A stretch of 64,000 nucleotides of DNA from Hormiphora californensis (Eukaryota; Ctenophora; Tentaculata; Cydippida; Pleurobrachiidae). The stretch is taken from positions 6,368,468 through 6,432,467 of the forward strand of contig CM035359.1 in assembly GCA_020137815.1 (NCBI GenBank), written 5' to 3'. Under the pieces are notes generated by a model, which did not search any database, was not told the DNA's origin, and was given only the letters and a program-made list of their open reading frames with translations. Positions 23,626-39,532 of the stretch are shown here, piece by piece (positions within the stretch are counted from its first letter, which is position 1; the number at the start of each line of letters is the position of its first letter). The position numbers and the translations under genes were made by a program.

Positions 23626-23656
<31 letters not shown>

Positions 23657-25695
23657 TCGTTAAGACTTTTCAAATGTAAATCACACAATTCAGAGACACC
23701 ACAAAAAATAGAACACCCCCAACTTGTTTAGTTTCTTGATAATAGAAGAAATTCTTGATAATAAAGAAATTCTTTTTGTTTTTGGATTGCTTACACTTGA
23801 AGTTTCCTAGAAAAAAAGTTTCTTATTGAAAAGTTTCTTGAAATATGAGAACTTAATTAACGAGAGTAAGGTTTTCTCCGCTGATGTGGGGTACTGGGTA
23901 GGGCCTAATTAGATCGCCTAATTTAGAGATTATGTTATGGTGGTTATGTGGTGATGTATGGGTGAGTATAATTTACTGGTTTAGGGAATAGGGTACACGA
24001 GACAACTACAGGTTACAGCAAGGCAAAGTAATCTTGCTATCACAATCGGGTATCCGTGGGAAAGTCAAGGAGGCTTGGCGGTGCAGGGGAGGTAAGGGTC
24101 TTCGTTCCGCTATATGGATGGTGTGGGGTAGTAGCGGATCGGTCCTGTTTCCAGTTCTTCATCTCGGTTATATAGTGCAGTGCCTTGTTTCCTCTGTCAT
24201 CACGATAGACATAACAAAGATCGTAGGTTAAACATCTGCTCGTTCTTGCTTGACGTAGGTGCTCCTCGCGGTCATAACAATCTCCCAATATCATCGTAGC
24301 CATCCTGTGGTTTCCCCGGCATGATGTAATCTCTCCGCGTACATGATGAAGTCAATGTGAAGGAATCATGATATAACAATTACAAATCAGTTCATGGTGA
24401 CCCACACATGCTCACCCTTCACACAGACACCCCACAAAAACATCCACTACTACCACACCCCTCCCCCTCCCTTCCCAAACCCAGAATCTCCATCTCTCCA
24501 TCTCTCCATCTCTCCATCTCTCCATCTCTCCATCTCTCCATCTCTCCATCTCTCCATCTCTCCATCTCTCCATCTCTCCATCTCTCCATCTCTCCATCTC
24601 TCCATCTCTCCATCTCTCCATCTCTCCATCTCTCCATCTCTCCATCTCCCATCTCTCCCATCTCTCCATCTCTCCATCTCCCCATCTCCCCATCTCTCCA
24701 TCTCTCCATCTCTCCATCTCTCCATCTCTCCATCTCTCTGTTATATATATTGTTATATATTGCATACGTGAGAGATACAGATGGGATGTGGTAGTGACTA
24801 GTGGTAGTTCCCGAGAGAGCATGCAAGAATCGGATGATCGATAGAGAGAGAGAAAGAGAGATTATATCGAGTTTATCTTGTTCCTATTTCACTTCTGTCA
24901 TTTCCCCAACCATTACGTTAGTGGTGCACTGTTAGCTCTCGCCACACTGAGCCAACTTGTTTTGAACTTTGTCCCTACCCCGGAAATGGATTTACAAGGT
25001 TGCACACCACTCCTGTAACATATCTCCATCTCTCCATCTCTCCATCTCTCCATCTCTCCATCTCCATCTCCATCTCTCCATCTCTCTATCTCTTCATATC
25101 CATCTCTCCATCTCCATGCAAAACGCACATTCATGACTAGAGACAGATAAACGTAATTGAAGCGAAGAAAAGAAATGGTAGTTGGGTGGCGCCCTTGTTG
25201 GGACAGCTCTGCTTCCCAGCTGTTCGACACAGGGAGGACTCTCTCCATCTCTCCATCTCTCCATCCCTTAATCTCTAAATCTCTCTATCTCTCTATCTCT
25301 CTATCTCTCCATCCCTTAATCTCTCAATCTCTCTATCTCTCTTATCTCTATCTCTCTATCTCTCTATCTCTCTATCTCTCTATCTCTCTATCTCTCTATC
25401 TCTCTATCTCTTCATATCCATCTCTCCATCTCCATGCAAAACGCACATTCATGACTAGAGATAGATAAACGTAATTGAAGCGAAGAAAAGAAATGGTAGT
25501 TGGGTGGCGCCCTTGTTGGGACAGCTCTGCTTCCCAGCTGTTCGAAACAGGGAGGACTCATGAAGAAAAGAAAGCCAATTAGACATAAATGGGTGATTCA
25601 AAGATGACGTTCACTGTCCAGGAGTAGGGGAGGGGCCAGGGGGAGGTAGCCGGCGGACCTTACCTGGAGTTATGAGTAAAGTCAAAGATATAATT

Positions 25696-25805
25696 TTAGT
25701 GAATATCCTCAAGCTCTTCCATCATGATAGTAAACATCTCCAACTGCTTCTGGGATTGTAGTTTTACTAATTTATCCTGTTTTTTCATTTTTACAAACAT
25801 CCTAA
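25696..25805 (-). CDS. Possible terminal exon, unknown (copy 2); frame broken in copy 1
   Basis: After CATTTAG the minus strand reads MFVKMKKQDKLVKLQSQKQL and ends in MEELEDIH and a stop. In copy 1 (22190-22290) one extra T in a TTTTTTT run stops the frame early. It is lysine/glutamine-rich and helix-like; no family recognised. It could be chance coding. Confidence 0.2.
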
Positions 25806-25972
25806 ATGGAAAGGGTGGCTTTAACATCGGTAAGCGGTAAAAGTTAGGCCCTAACTTGGTATAGGGCGTTCTGGTACATTTAATATGGTAAACCTCAACC
25901 CAACCCAATCGACAACCGGCCTAACAGAGGTCAGGGACATGCAAAAGATAGAGAGGGAGGGAGGGAGAGAGA

Positions 25973-26046
<74 letters not shown>

Positions 26047-27137
26047 GACAGAGAGAGGTCGTTGGTCAAGCACGAGATCAAGTAAGAGGTCGAGCACGAG
26101 GTCGAGCACAAGGTCAGCACAAGGTCTGGCCACGGTCGTGGAGAAGGTCTGCGATGAAATGAACAGATTCCAGACGTTTTAAAGTCTGATTTTAAGTAAC
26201 TGTCGTTTTTACCGCACTCGATTTTGCTCTATTATTACAATAACTCCGGTTCCTGATGAGATAAAGACTTGAAACTTGGGGGTTGCGAAGAACATGCTAA
26301 GTTCTTCCTAACCTCCAAATTTCAAGTCTCTATCTTATCAGGAACTGGAGATATTGTCATAATAGAGCAAAATCGAGTGCGGTAAAAACGACAGTTATTT
26401 AAAATCAGACTATAATCTATTTTTCAAACTCGCGCGGCTCATCAATGTGACTTACCTGATTTTGATTTGCGCGTGACTGTGCACTACCTGTGTTCTCGAC
26501 CTGTGCACTACCTGAACATTTCCGAGTATGCTCATAGTGTTAGGGCAGTGCTTGATGTCATGAAATTTTACAGTAGATAGATTTTCAGACTCTACTAGGT
26601 AACAGCTGTCCATTGAGCCCAAGATTAGCTTCCAACTCCCATGGCAAGCTTTGCATTTTTGCATGACAAAATTAACACGTGACAATGACGAAAATGGTCA
26701 CATGTCAAAGATTCCCTATTTCCCATCTTGAAAAAAATGTGTGCAGCACACAAATGCTCACAATGCGAGCAAATAAACTTTTCCCATTGCTAGTTGTCAC
26801 GTTTTAGCCGCCCATACTTCCCCGCCTTTAATTTGTCTGGTTTCTGAGTTCCCACCGATGAATGAGACGGAACCCATATAAATTAGACCTTCTCACAGAT
26901 AAGGTCACTTTGGGTAATGTGTTACCAAATACACCATTTAATTGAAACGAACGGACAAACAAACGCGGAGCAGATTTTCGCTTATTTTACCTGCACACAC
27001 TTGCTTACAGCATAAATATACAATTTGAACTAATAAGCGTATGAAGTTATGTTACTAATTACTGACCGAATCAGTTTTCAATTGAGTCGCTGGACACTAT
27101 CTGCGTGAAAGAAAGTATGAACAATTCAAGTTTTCAA

Positions 27138-29060
<1,923 letters not shown>

Positions 29061-29062
29061 GG

Positions 29063-29143
29063 GTGACTCACATCTCTGGCCACTAAACCCTGGCTTCTAG
29101 TAGTACTAGAAGCCAGGGTTTAGTGGCCAGAGATGTGAGTCAC
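29063..29143. repeat. Perfect 81-bp palindrome
   Basis: Forty-base arms around a central G at 29103. The left arm starts GTGACTCACATCTCTGGCCA and the right arm ends in its exact inverse. Confidence 0.96.
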
Positions 29144-29706
29144 TCTAGTACTACAACTCTAGCTAGTAGCCACAGTGGTACACAACTCTGGCTACAAATA
29201 GAACGACCCCGCCTATTCTATGTATGAAATAGAAAACCGTATTTCCGACTCATTATGTGATAGGTAGCTAGGTACATGCAATATGCATTGATACTCGCTG
29301 GATAAATGATAAGTTGAGAACATATACCAATACCATGCATTTGCCAGACCAACCCCAAGGAATCAAGCCACCCCCCTCATAACACCTAACAGCAGTAACA
29401 GCACACTCCACAGTTCCACACCTTACTTGTTGAGTAACTACACTTTACAGCAATATTTGCAAACCTAACAACACTCGTCACTCGCAAAGTCAGGCGTGCC
29501 GTCAATCTCGAATAGTATGAATATTATTCAAACTGGTATTGAGAATGCGAGTTACAATTTTGAAGATTACCATCTCAGCTCTCCTTGCTCGACAACTGCA
29601 ACCTTTGTGACAAGACCCAATTTCCAATCAAATGTAACTATTATATGAGCGTGTGCGCGATCTAGATGGGGTTAGGAGTCCTAACTTAGGACTTAGGAGT
29701 GCAATG

Positions 29707-29818
29707 CAGTCGGACCCCGAATTGCCGGCCCCGATTTCCCCAAATATAGGTAGGTATTTGGCCCAGATATACAGAGAACCCCGATTTACCAGACATAACC
29801 CCAAATCGTGGTCCGACT
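29707..29818. mobile_element. Pogo-like MITE
   Basis: CAGTCGGACCCCGAATTGCC at the left and AAATCGTGGTCCGACT at the right, with CCCCGATTT boxes inside. It is more diverged than the copies at 6373 and 31859. Confidence 0.7.
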
Positions 29819-30063
29819 AAACTTTAGTTTGTATTTTAGTGTTCATGTTACAAAATCAAACAACTCATTTTGATTTAAAAAAAAGTATTATAGTCATAAT
29901 GCTGACACATAAACAAAATTCGATAACATTGTTTCACTCATTTAACGTATATACCTCTTCTGGTTATAAATTAAACTGTTACTGTTTTAGAGCCAGAGAT
30001 CACAGAAGTGCAGTAATAGTAATACTAATAGAACTGTATTCTAGTGTGTTCTAGAGCTTAAAG

Positions 30064-30527
30064 TGAGAGTGGACCGGATCAGAATTGGACAAGTTTGTTG
30101 TAGGTATAGTAGAGATTAGCTTTCTGAGTATTTTGCGTTTTTGCCGCTCAAAATCGACCCACCCATCAATGAGATAGTTTTGTTATGTTGGGAGAATTCC
30201 TGCTGGATCAATATTTATCAAACAGGATAGAAACAATCCTTGTGTTTTACTAACACATTCTTTAAATTTTTAATATGCTGGCTTGCATTCCCCTGCTTCT
30301 GTGCATGGACATGTCAACCTCGCTTATATTCAGAATGTGTTAGTAAAACACCACGATTGTTTCTATTCGGTTTTATACATATTGATCCAGCAGGAATTCT
30401 CCCAACATAACAAAAATATATCAGTGATGGGTGGGTCGATTTTGAGCGGCAAAAACGCAAAATGCTCAGAAAGCTAATCTCTACTACCTACAACAAACTT
30501 GTCCAATTCCGATTCGGTCCACTCTCA
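30064..30527. mobile_element. Foldback element, long near-perfect inverted repeat
   Basis: The arms (about 200 bp each) start TGAGAGTGGACCGGATCAGA and end in the near inverse. Shared inner blocks include GCAAAAACGCAAAATGCTCA and GGAGAATTCCTGCTGGATCA. The arms meet near 30290 around ATATGCTGGCTTGCATTCCC. Confidence 0.88.
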
Positions 30528-30586
30528 TATCCCCATACTAAAAATAAAATGTTATCCTAGCTAAGTGCAACCATACGTACTTAAAG

Positions 30587-30721
30587 TACTGGTTACAGTG
30601 CTGATGTAGTACTAGAACCCCAATGCAAATGATGGTCAAAGTACGTCAAAGTACTACTTTGACGTACTTTGACCATCATTTGCATTGGGGTTCTAGTACT
30701 ACATCAGCACTGTAACCAGTA
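30587..30721. repeat. Perfect 135-bp palindrome
   Basis: Sixty-seven-base arms around a central C at 30654. The left arm starts TACTGGTTACAGTGCTGATG. Confidence 0.95.
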
Positions 30722-31858
30722 TACGGTCACAGTATGGTTACATTTAGTCAAACTCACAGAATGGTAAAAGTTTGATCCTTCTCAAGTAAAAATTTAATTA
30801 TGTTCGTCAAATGAAAGTAAGATTTCACAAATATAAATAGCACTATAAGAATAGAATTTTAGCAAAATGTGAAGATCCTGAATGAACCTGTAGCCCAAAA
30901 ACCTCCTTTAACATTGAGCACTTATGCCTCAGATCCATGTCGTGTAATCTGATTAAATAGAGAGATCAAACTTTCGTAATATGTTTATTTGACGATTTTA
31001 AACTTTTGGCTGCTTTGTCTGGTAAAAACATATTTAATTTCTTCGCAAATTGGTGTTTGCCTAACTGGGTCGAGTTTAGCCATTTTCTCCATAAAGGATC
31101 ACATATCCGGCGTGTAAGAGAATACCAGATAAGTGATCTTTGATGGCGAGAATGGCTAAATCCGATCTAATCAGAGCAAGTGTACCTAACTAAAAAAGTT
31201 ATCTCCAAACAAAGCGGCCCAAAATTTACCGTCAAACAAACATATATGTTGTGAGGTTTGATATCTATCTCACCAGGTTTCAAAGATCTGAGGCATGAGC
31301 GCTCGAATTTAAAGAATGCTTTCGGGCTACAGGTTCATTGAGGAATGTCTCATTTTGCTGAAATTCTAGGACAATAAATGACAAATAGCCATTTACTTTG
31401 TCCTGAAATTTCTGAGCAAAATATTCACAACTTTTGACGATATGACACTCTCAGTCATTTAAAACACACAAAACTCATATTTTCTTTTCTCGAGTCTCAG
31501 TTGGACTCCAACTTGGAGCAAAAGTCTTTTTGTTCATATGATATAGTTGGGCTTTCAAATTTACTGGCTCGAAACAGTTGTAGACCAAAACATGAAATGG
31601 TGCTAACAGAAACAGTGTAGTATAAATTGGTTTGTTGATCCTAAAGAACAGACCATCCATTTCGTCCAATCGTCCATTGACATGTCTTATAAACCACCTG
31701 AAACAATAGGGAGGTCAAAGCTTGTTTCAGTTTAATATTGTAAATTCATAGCAAAAATCCCTTTCAAAAGAGATATTATATTATAGATCATACAAACATA
31801 ATGCATTATACTTATATTCCTTTATAAACACTTGTGTTTCATTTTGTAATGCATTATA
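30722..31858. other. Intergenic stretch with old inverted repeat
   Basis: Diverged inverted arms at about 30860-30960 (TGAACCTGTAGCCC, CTCAGATC) and 31280-31400 (GATCTGAGGCATGAGC, GGGCTACAGGTTCA) suggest a decayed foldback element. No gene seen. Confidence 0.5.
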
Positions 31859-32029
31859 CAGTCGGACCCCGATTTAGGGGCCCCCGATTTAGAGGCACCC
31901 CGATTTAGTGGCAGAATTTTTTCCCCCGATATAGGAAATTAACCTTATTTGACCCCGATTTAGTGGACACCCCGATTTAGTGGACAAGAGCCTTTCCCCC
32001 GAGGGTGCCCCTAAATCGGGATCCGACTG
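31859..32029. mobile_element. Pogo/Tigger-like MITE with TA duplication
   Basis: Starts CAGTCGGACCCCGATTTAGG, ends CTAAATCGGGATCCGACTG, flanked by TA. Nearly the same internal boxes and CCTTTCCCCCGAGGG block as the copy at 6373-6524. Confidence 0.85.
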
Positions 32030-32267
32030 TATATGTAATAGGATACATTTGATGTGTATAATTCGTATGAAACCTAATCGAAATACCGTCTAAAAACCAA
32101 TCACATCCATTGAACAATTATAGTGGTTCAAATTTAATTGCTGTTCAGAACTTCTTCCCGCTCAACGACTGCAAAAGTAGCGGGAAAAGGCGCGAGACAA
32201 CACACGTTCCTAATTTGGCGCTCCTGCAGTATAGCCGTGAGACTTCGGTTATTCGATTTCTATCATC

Positions 32268-35200
32268 ATGATATTCGTTGCTGCTCCGTTACCTTCAACT
32301 CGCCCTACTAATTTGAATGTTCTTTCGTATCTATACTTTGTTCAAAATAATTTGAATAAAAGAAAAATAGATGACGTCGTCAGAGATTCAGTGATCAAGG
32401 ATATTGTTTTCCTTTTTCATGGATTAGGGAACATGGTCCAGAAGGCTAGTGTTAAGAGGTACATAGCTATTTATATTTCATAGCAGCCATAAATGGAACA
32501 ACGTGAAGTACACGTATCTATACTACTCGTTAATACACAAACTAGTTTGTATTCATTATTTCATAATACTCTGGTATTATTTGGGACTATTGAGCTCTGT
32601 TATATTAAGGATAATCCAGTTCTATGCGTTTAGGTATTAGTATGCTGTATGAGCAATCGGAGCCTTAACTAGTTTCATATCAGGATAGGACCATAAGCTT
32701 TGTATAACGAATCTCTTGACGGCCAACTCGACATGTAGTTGTACTGTATTGCAGTTTCCATTTCCCACTATAATATTAATTTGCACTTGCACTTGTGAAA
32801 TCGATTAGGAAGTTCCATTCAAATATCTCAAAAAATCCAGTTTGATCGGTAATTATAATGTAATTAAATGCCATGACTTTATTTGAGCGAAGAAAATGAA
32901 AGTTTATAGAATTAAGCGGTACAGAGAAAATTTGTGTTGATATTGTCTAGACAGTTTATATGTTGTATCAAATCTGATATTAAAGCGGAATTTAGAACCA
33001 TTACGTGCTATGATGCGAAACCCATAGTATAAGGTGAAGTATAGGTATTGATAAGAACTAGGAGGAGAATTAAGATTTAATTATTTTTTTTGTTGGTAAA
33101 GAGAGATTTCGAGACACAGACATCGAAGAGAGAAACATGGGTTGTGGGAATCGAATCATAAGATAGACGGAAGAATACTTTCAAATCAGTGCCTCAGGGT
33201 AGAACGGAGAATCCCTATAACCATAGAATGGGTCAGTGATGCCATACATATGTGCAAGAGATGTGTTGCCTTGTTCTACCAAGATAAGAGATGTGAATAG
33301 AAAGTGTAAAATTGCATAACATTTCACATAATCATAATTTATTTTATGCATATACTGTATTACCAAGGTTATCCGAGCCACCCTATCCTATCCTGGTTAA
33401 TTACGCCCCTAACTTATGTGAGAGAGAGTATGAGAAAGTGAGTGAGAGTGAGATAATTCATGATTATTTTAATTATGACTTCATCAGTAGCTACCAGAAA
33501 TTGACCTCTAAGGGCTGAGATTTTAATACTAGCTGATAGGGCCCCTACTAGGGGCCATTAGATTAGTGGGCACAAAAATCAGGTCGATCAGAGTTGATGA
33601 ATGTTGAAAGTGGCCCCCTATCAGCTAGTATCAAAATCTCAGCCCTAAGAAGTCAATTTCTGGTAGCTACTGATGACGTCATAATTAACATAATCATGAC
33701 TAATTAGAGAACGAGAAAAGATTAAGAGCTCTGCTTCGGCGCATTTTATTCAGGAGAGGGGGAATTTTAAAACCCCTGACATCACCTGACACTCGTCCCT
33801 ACTAATTATATCATTAACGTGTAAGATATGAATTATGAACTCAATTTCGGATGCTGCACTATTCATCTCTATTCATTTTCTTACTCCTAAAATGGTTTTG
33901 ACCGTATAGCCATAAAACGGCTGTGTGCATCATATTGGGATCGTATTATCCAATTACCTAACTAACCTGATAAGATCAGCACCTAACCCCACAAATACGA
34001 GGATACTATGAACAATTTAGTGACCTCGATTTCCCCTCTAAGTCTAACCGTTTTATTTTGAGCTTTCATCCTATAATAGGCCAGTCATATGATGCATGAT
34101 AGGGAACATAATATTGATATAAATGTTATTCCACTTCTAGGGTTTAAATACTTTTCACTGGTGCCATTTTGTAGGCAATGGCCAAGTTATGGGGGGTCGA
34201 CTTCGAACTGTTAAGCTCTATCTCTAACCGTTTAGCCTTTTTTACCGTTTTTGCTCATTTTCAGCACCTTTAAAGCGAAATAACGGCTAAACGATTGGAG
34301 CTTAAAAGTCCGTGGTCGACTCCCCATAACTTGGCCATTGCCTACAAAATGGCACCAGTGAAAAGTCTTGGCTATAGCCATATAGCCAAAAAACGGTTAT
34401 GCACAAACCTAATTATCCAATTATCTAATTCACCAGATGTGATAGAGACTTAATTCCAGCACCTACCCCCACTAATATGAGGACGCTAATCACTTTATTG
34501 CCCTTTGTTTTTTCTCTACTCCTATTCTAAGGCTACTTATAGTTTTGGCTTCAGCCTGAAAATACCTTGGTGACATAGACACCTACCTGGCGCGACCCCC
34601 ACACACAGGTGTCCGCTCCGCCCCCCAAAAATGGGTCGTTTCTTTCAAGGGATGTTGCACGCGATCCACTGGACCGATTTTCATCCGGTTCGCAAAAGAC
34701 TACAAATTGATCCTAATATACTGGAAAATACCCGAGAAGTTTGTCTGTCAACAGGAAGTGGGTCAAAATTGACACTGAAAGCAAATCTATAATATGGCTT
34801 CCGAGAGTTTTTGCAACACTCCTAGGCGGTTTAGACTGACGATGTTGGGAGATATGTTTAGGCCTTGTGAGTACTGTGAAATACCTGGCATCAAATTCTG
34901 ATGCTAATTGCATCAACATATCTCCCAATATCTTCTAAACCGCATGGGCGTAGTGCAGAAACTCTCGGAAGTCAGAAACTCTCGGTAGTAGATTTGACTT
35001 CAGTGTCAATTTTGACCCACTTCCTGTTGATACTATCAATATATATACTGATTCTATATGATAGAATATATATCAATGATAGACAAAATTCTCGGGTATT
35101 TTCCAGTACTCAGAGTTTTTGTTATTCTCTCTGTGGCTGGACAAATGAATCAGACGGGTATAATGACGCTACCAGTTTCGAGGATCTACCTCTTCATCGG

Positions 35201-38200
35201 GCTACAAAAATAAATAGTGTTAATTATAAATATATAGTAAAAACTAAATTTTTTACTATATATTTATAATTAACACTATTTATTTTTGTAGCCCGATGAA
35301 GAGGTAGATCCTCGAAACTGGTAGCGTCATTATACCCGTCTGATTCATTTGTCCAGCCACAGAGAGAATAACAAAAACTCTGAATATCAAACATGAGGCT
35401 AATAAACAGTTATCCGATCACCCAACTGTCTATTTTCCAGTACATTAGGATCAATTTGTAGTCTTTTGCGACAAACCGGATGCAAATCGGTCTAGTGGAT
35501 CGCGTACAAAATCCCTTGAAACTTGAAAGAAACGACCCTTTTTGGGGCGGAGGGGTCACCTGTGTGTGAGCTCAATCTCAGTCGCGCCAGGTCACCACGA
35601 AAATACCATGTAACCAATTAGACCCAATTTAGTCAAGTTGTCCATCGAGTCGAGAGAGACGGACGACGGTTTTACTTGGTGGTTCTTGGGACCCATTGAA
35701 GTAGTTTTTGATACAATATGAATACCCTATACGAGTGATCTGATCATGCGCCTCTAACTCATAAGATAAGGGCTCAGACTCCATTTATCAATATCTTACC
35801 ATTATAATATCTAATGCTTGTTTCATCTTGCGGATCTGCACGTTGAACATCGTTCCTGAACAGATAATCAGTTAGAATCACAGAAACTATCTTGAATTTA
35901 TGTGTTACTGTTACTCCTAAAATAGTCTGATTTTATTTGATTCCTTTAACTTAAAGCGTAATTTATTTCAGGCAAGTGGAGACACTCAACGCTGAGAGAT
36001 CTCTTATTACCAGAAACAAGACTGCTACCAAGAAGCGATTACAGTTTCAACAGTCTTTGGCCGATTGTTTCATGAAGAACTCTTGGGATGTGAGTAATGT
36101 TTGCTACTAAGTAATACATTTTAGCAATTTCGTACTTTATCATAATTTTTCTCAGCTCTCAATATATAATAGGTTAGCTAAACCGACTGTAGTTCTAGTT
36201 ATTCAGTAATGTCACTTCAGTAAGGCCACTTCAGTAATGCCACTAAATTACTTGGTTCCTACGTGTGGGATTGTTCACACTTATTCATGCTTAATACTAT
36301 TTATTATTTCAGATATTCGACAAAACTCGTGCGAAACCCGAACCGATATGTAAAGTGCCCAGTGCTAGCCCTAAATGCACTACAAGTACCGATATATCGG
36401 CCGATAATATTTTGCGTACACAGCTGAGGCCATGGATCAGCGAGCCATTCGAGGAACTCAAGCAACAAGTAAATAACACTTGAATAGTCACTTAATAATT
36501 ACAATCGCCCCTATATAATTATATGGTATATTATATCGGAAAGACATAGTAGGCCACATAGTACATTAAGTTTCACTAGTAAATGTATATATATATATAT
36601 ATAATATATATATGTATGTAAATTTAAACTCCAACAGAGTTCATGTGTTGCCACGCATGATATTAGTCTCATCTTCAGTAGTTGATAGCAGTATATGGAC
36701 AACTGAGACAATGATTATATTGCAGGAAATAAATTACACGACGGTTTCGTTGAACATCGACATCATCGGGATGCTCAAATTAATTTGTTTAAAGTAGTGT
36801 TGAAAAGTTGTCCATATACTGCTATCAACTACTAAACTCCAACACAGATTAAAAGTGGTGAGTTAGACATGGAGGATGATGAGGCAGCCGACCCCACTTA
36901 CTTGCCCGAGAAACAGAAGTGTGAAACGAAGCTTCATTGGGCTGCCAAGGTGGCACACCAATACGGCATTTCACAAAAAGCATTCTCCCGTATGACTGAG
37001 GCCCTTCATATGGTATGTTTTACCCTATTCAGTTTAAATTTATTTTTTATAATATGGACAACTGATCTATACCGAGTTTCAGTTGTCCATATTACAGAAA
37101 TTATTACATTATCTTTATTACACTCATATCCACCTGAAAAATACAACAACATGAGTGCGAAAAACACCAAATTTATTATTTGTTAAAAATAACTATGTCA
37201 CCCTTAACTTTTTCAATTTCTCATGTTTTTAGGATTATTTTAAGGAACGAATTACGTGCTCCAACAAGAAAGTTATGAAGGCAATGGATGTATCGGCAGA
37301 GCAAGCCCTAGAGAACCTGCGTAATGCTGAATCCCCCATCGGAATTTATTTCGATGGGAAACGGGTTATGAAGGCACTACGGAAAGGTCGGTCTGTGCAA
37401 GAACAGATCACCGTTCTAGGGTTCTGTGGGGAAGAGGATCCGGAATACTATGCGTATTGTCTGCCAGATGAGCCTTTTAGTAAGTTCCTGTTTCTGACAA
37501 TTTTGCTCAACATCTTTATAGCTTATCAATACTCTTGCTCTAAATAACAATGCAAAGGCACCATATTGAATTGTATCTAAAAATTACGAAATTTTCAGCT
37601 GGAGTTGAGAAACCGGCTGAACTGATTGCCAAGGGCATAATCAGCCACCTGGAAAGACTTGGCATCAGCACTGACCGGGTGAAAGTTGTTGGTTGTGACG
37701 GGTGCTCTACTAACACTGGCAGAGTTGGAGGTGAATAAAAAAATAAGTATTAAGTACAAGTAAATGATATGATGGAGATAAAACTCACACATATCACTAA
37801 TCGGGGTATGGGGACTTGCCCCAGCAATGACAAAGTCATCATTAGTGTTGTCTCCGGGTTGTCCCGAGATAGAAAGAGAGAGATGGCAAGAGAGAGACTG
37901 CTATTACAGGGAGTGAGAGAGATAGGGATGACTGCAGCCTTGCAGCTCTGATGAAGGGTACATTTCCCGTACCATGAAGGGTCTTCACAAGACCACGGGT
38001 GTTCGAAACAAATTTCTTTTGTTTGTAATTCTGACTACCTTTAGCTATGCCTTATACTACGAATGTTTCAGGGATTGTTTACCACCTCCAAAAGATATTA
38101 AAAAGAAGGCTCCAGCTATGTTCCTGCAGTCTCCATCGTGTAGAGCTGGGGTTAAAAGCCACAGCAATTTATTACTCTGGAGGAACCATTTCCCCAAAAT

Positions 38201-39461
38201 CTTTTCGGGGTACTCTAGGCCAACTACTATCTTCGGATTTACATGACCGTCCGGTAAAACAGGTAAATAAGCCAGCTGATATTTATATTATTTATGTTAA
38301 TCTGATTAAATAATATAATATATTATATAACATATAATATAAGATATATTTTATTGAGTGCTTGTTTATATTCAATACTTACCGAATTATTTTCAGTACA
38401 CCTGGATGGGCGTAGCAAGAGAACTTCCGGAAAAGGTGGTAAACAGCTTAAGTAGCGACAACAAGCTCCTCTATTATTACTGTCTAACTGTTGCTGCTGG
38501 TAGGTTCCTGTAACAAAGAAGTATTACGTATACGGGAAAAGATTATTTTTTGCAATCTAATAAAATATCTTTTTAGGTCCTCAATTTGCTCCTGATGGGA
38601 CATGGGTGCCCAACCACCCAGGTGTTCCAGCAAACTTGATGACCATGAAAATTGGGCCTCTGTTTCATGCCCGTTGGCTCACCCTGGCGTGCCGGATTAT
38701 GAGACTGTATATGTCTATATCTGATGGCCACCCCCAACTCGGGATTATAAAGAACTTGGCCCTATACGTGGCAAAAATTTATTTCCCTGTCCACATGGCG
38801 ATTAAGGTAAAATTACTTACATATGTTATATATGTACTAAATATAATATATATATATATGCATTATATTTAGTATATACTTACTTGGTTTTATGAATAAA
38901 CAATCGATTATTAATAGAAAAATTATTTTGGCCTAAAGTTATAATATTCTAGGAGAAGAGCAGCATGGAATGGGGGCCTCATCATCTCCTAAAGGAGATA
39001 GATTTAGTTAGATCTGCGTATCACCTGAACCCTACCGTCAAAAAACTGGTGCAAAGCAAAAATATTTAACAACCCCTGGTATGGACACCCTGATAGCGTG
39101 CTAATAGCTATGTTACGTAAGTGGATTTAAGTTTTTACAACATACAAAACAAGCAAAAAGAACAGTCTTTTACTATTTTTTTGAAAAAGTTTATACCTGT
39201 AGTTTTATACAAATTAAAAACAACAGCAGTTTTTAAGTACCTGTAGTTTTATGCATTTTCATTTTCACAGATTCTTCCGAGCCAAGAATGATTGAAAAGG
39301 CCAATAAGATCATTGATAAAGTTAAGGCATTCCCCCCACAACGAGTTGGAGAAGTACACAAGCCCTATCTGAACATGAACGCCCAGACAATCGACCAACT
39401 GTGCTCTTTCAAAATACCGGTATGTTTTTTAAATTTTAGGGAGATTAGGTGGGACAAAAAT

Positions 39462-39532
<71 letters not shown>

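Larger units (their letters stand above)
20141..23650. repeat. Tandem segmental duplication, copy 1
   Basis: From ACTTTTCAAATGTAAATCAC onward this 3.5-kb segment is repeated almost base for base at 23665-27311 in the same orientation. Differences are small indels and a few substitutions, plus different lengths of CCATCTCT and CT arrays. Confidence 0.95.
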
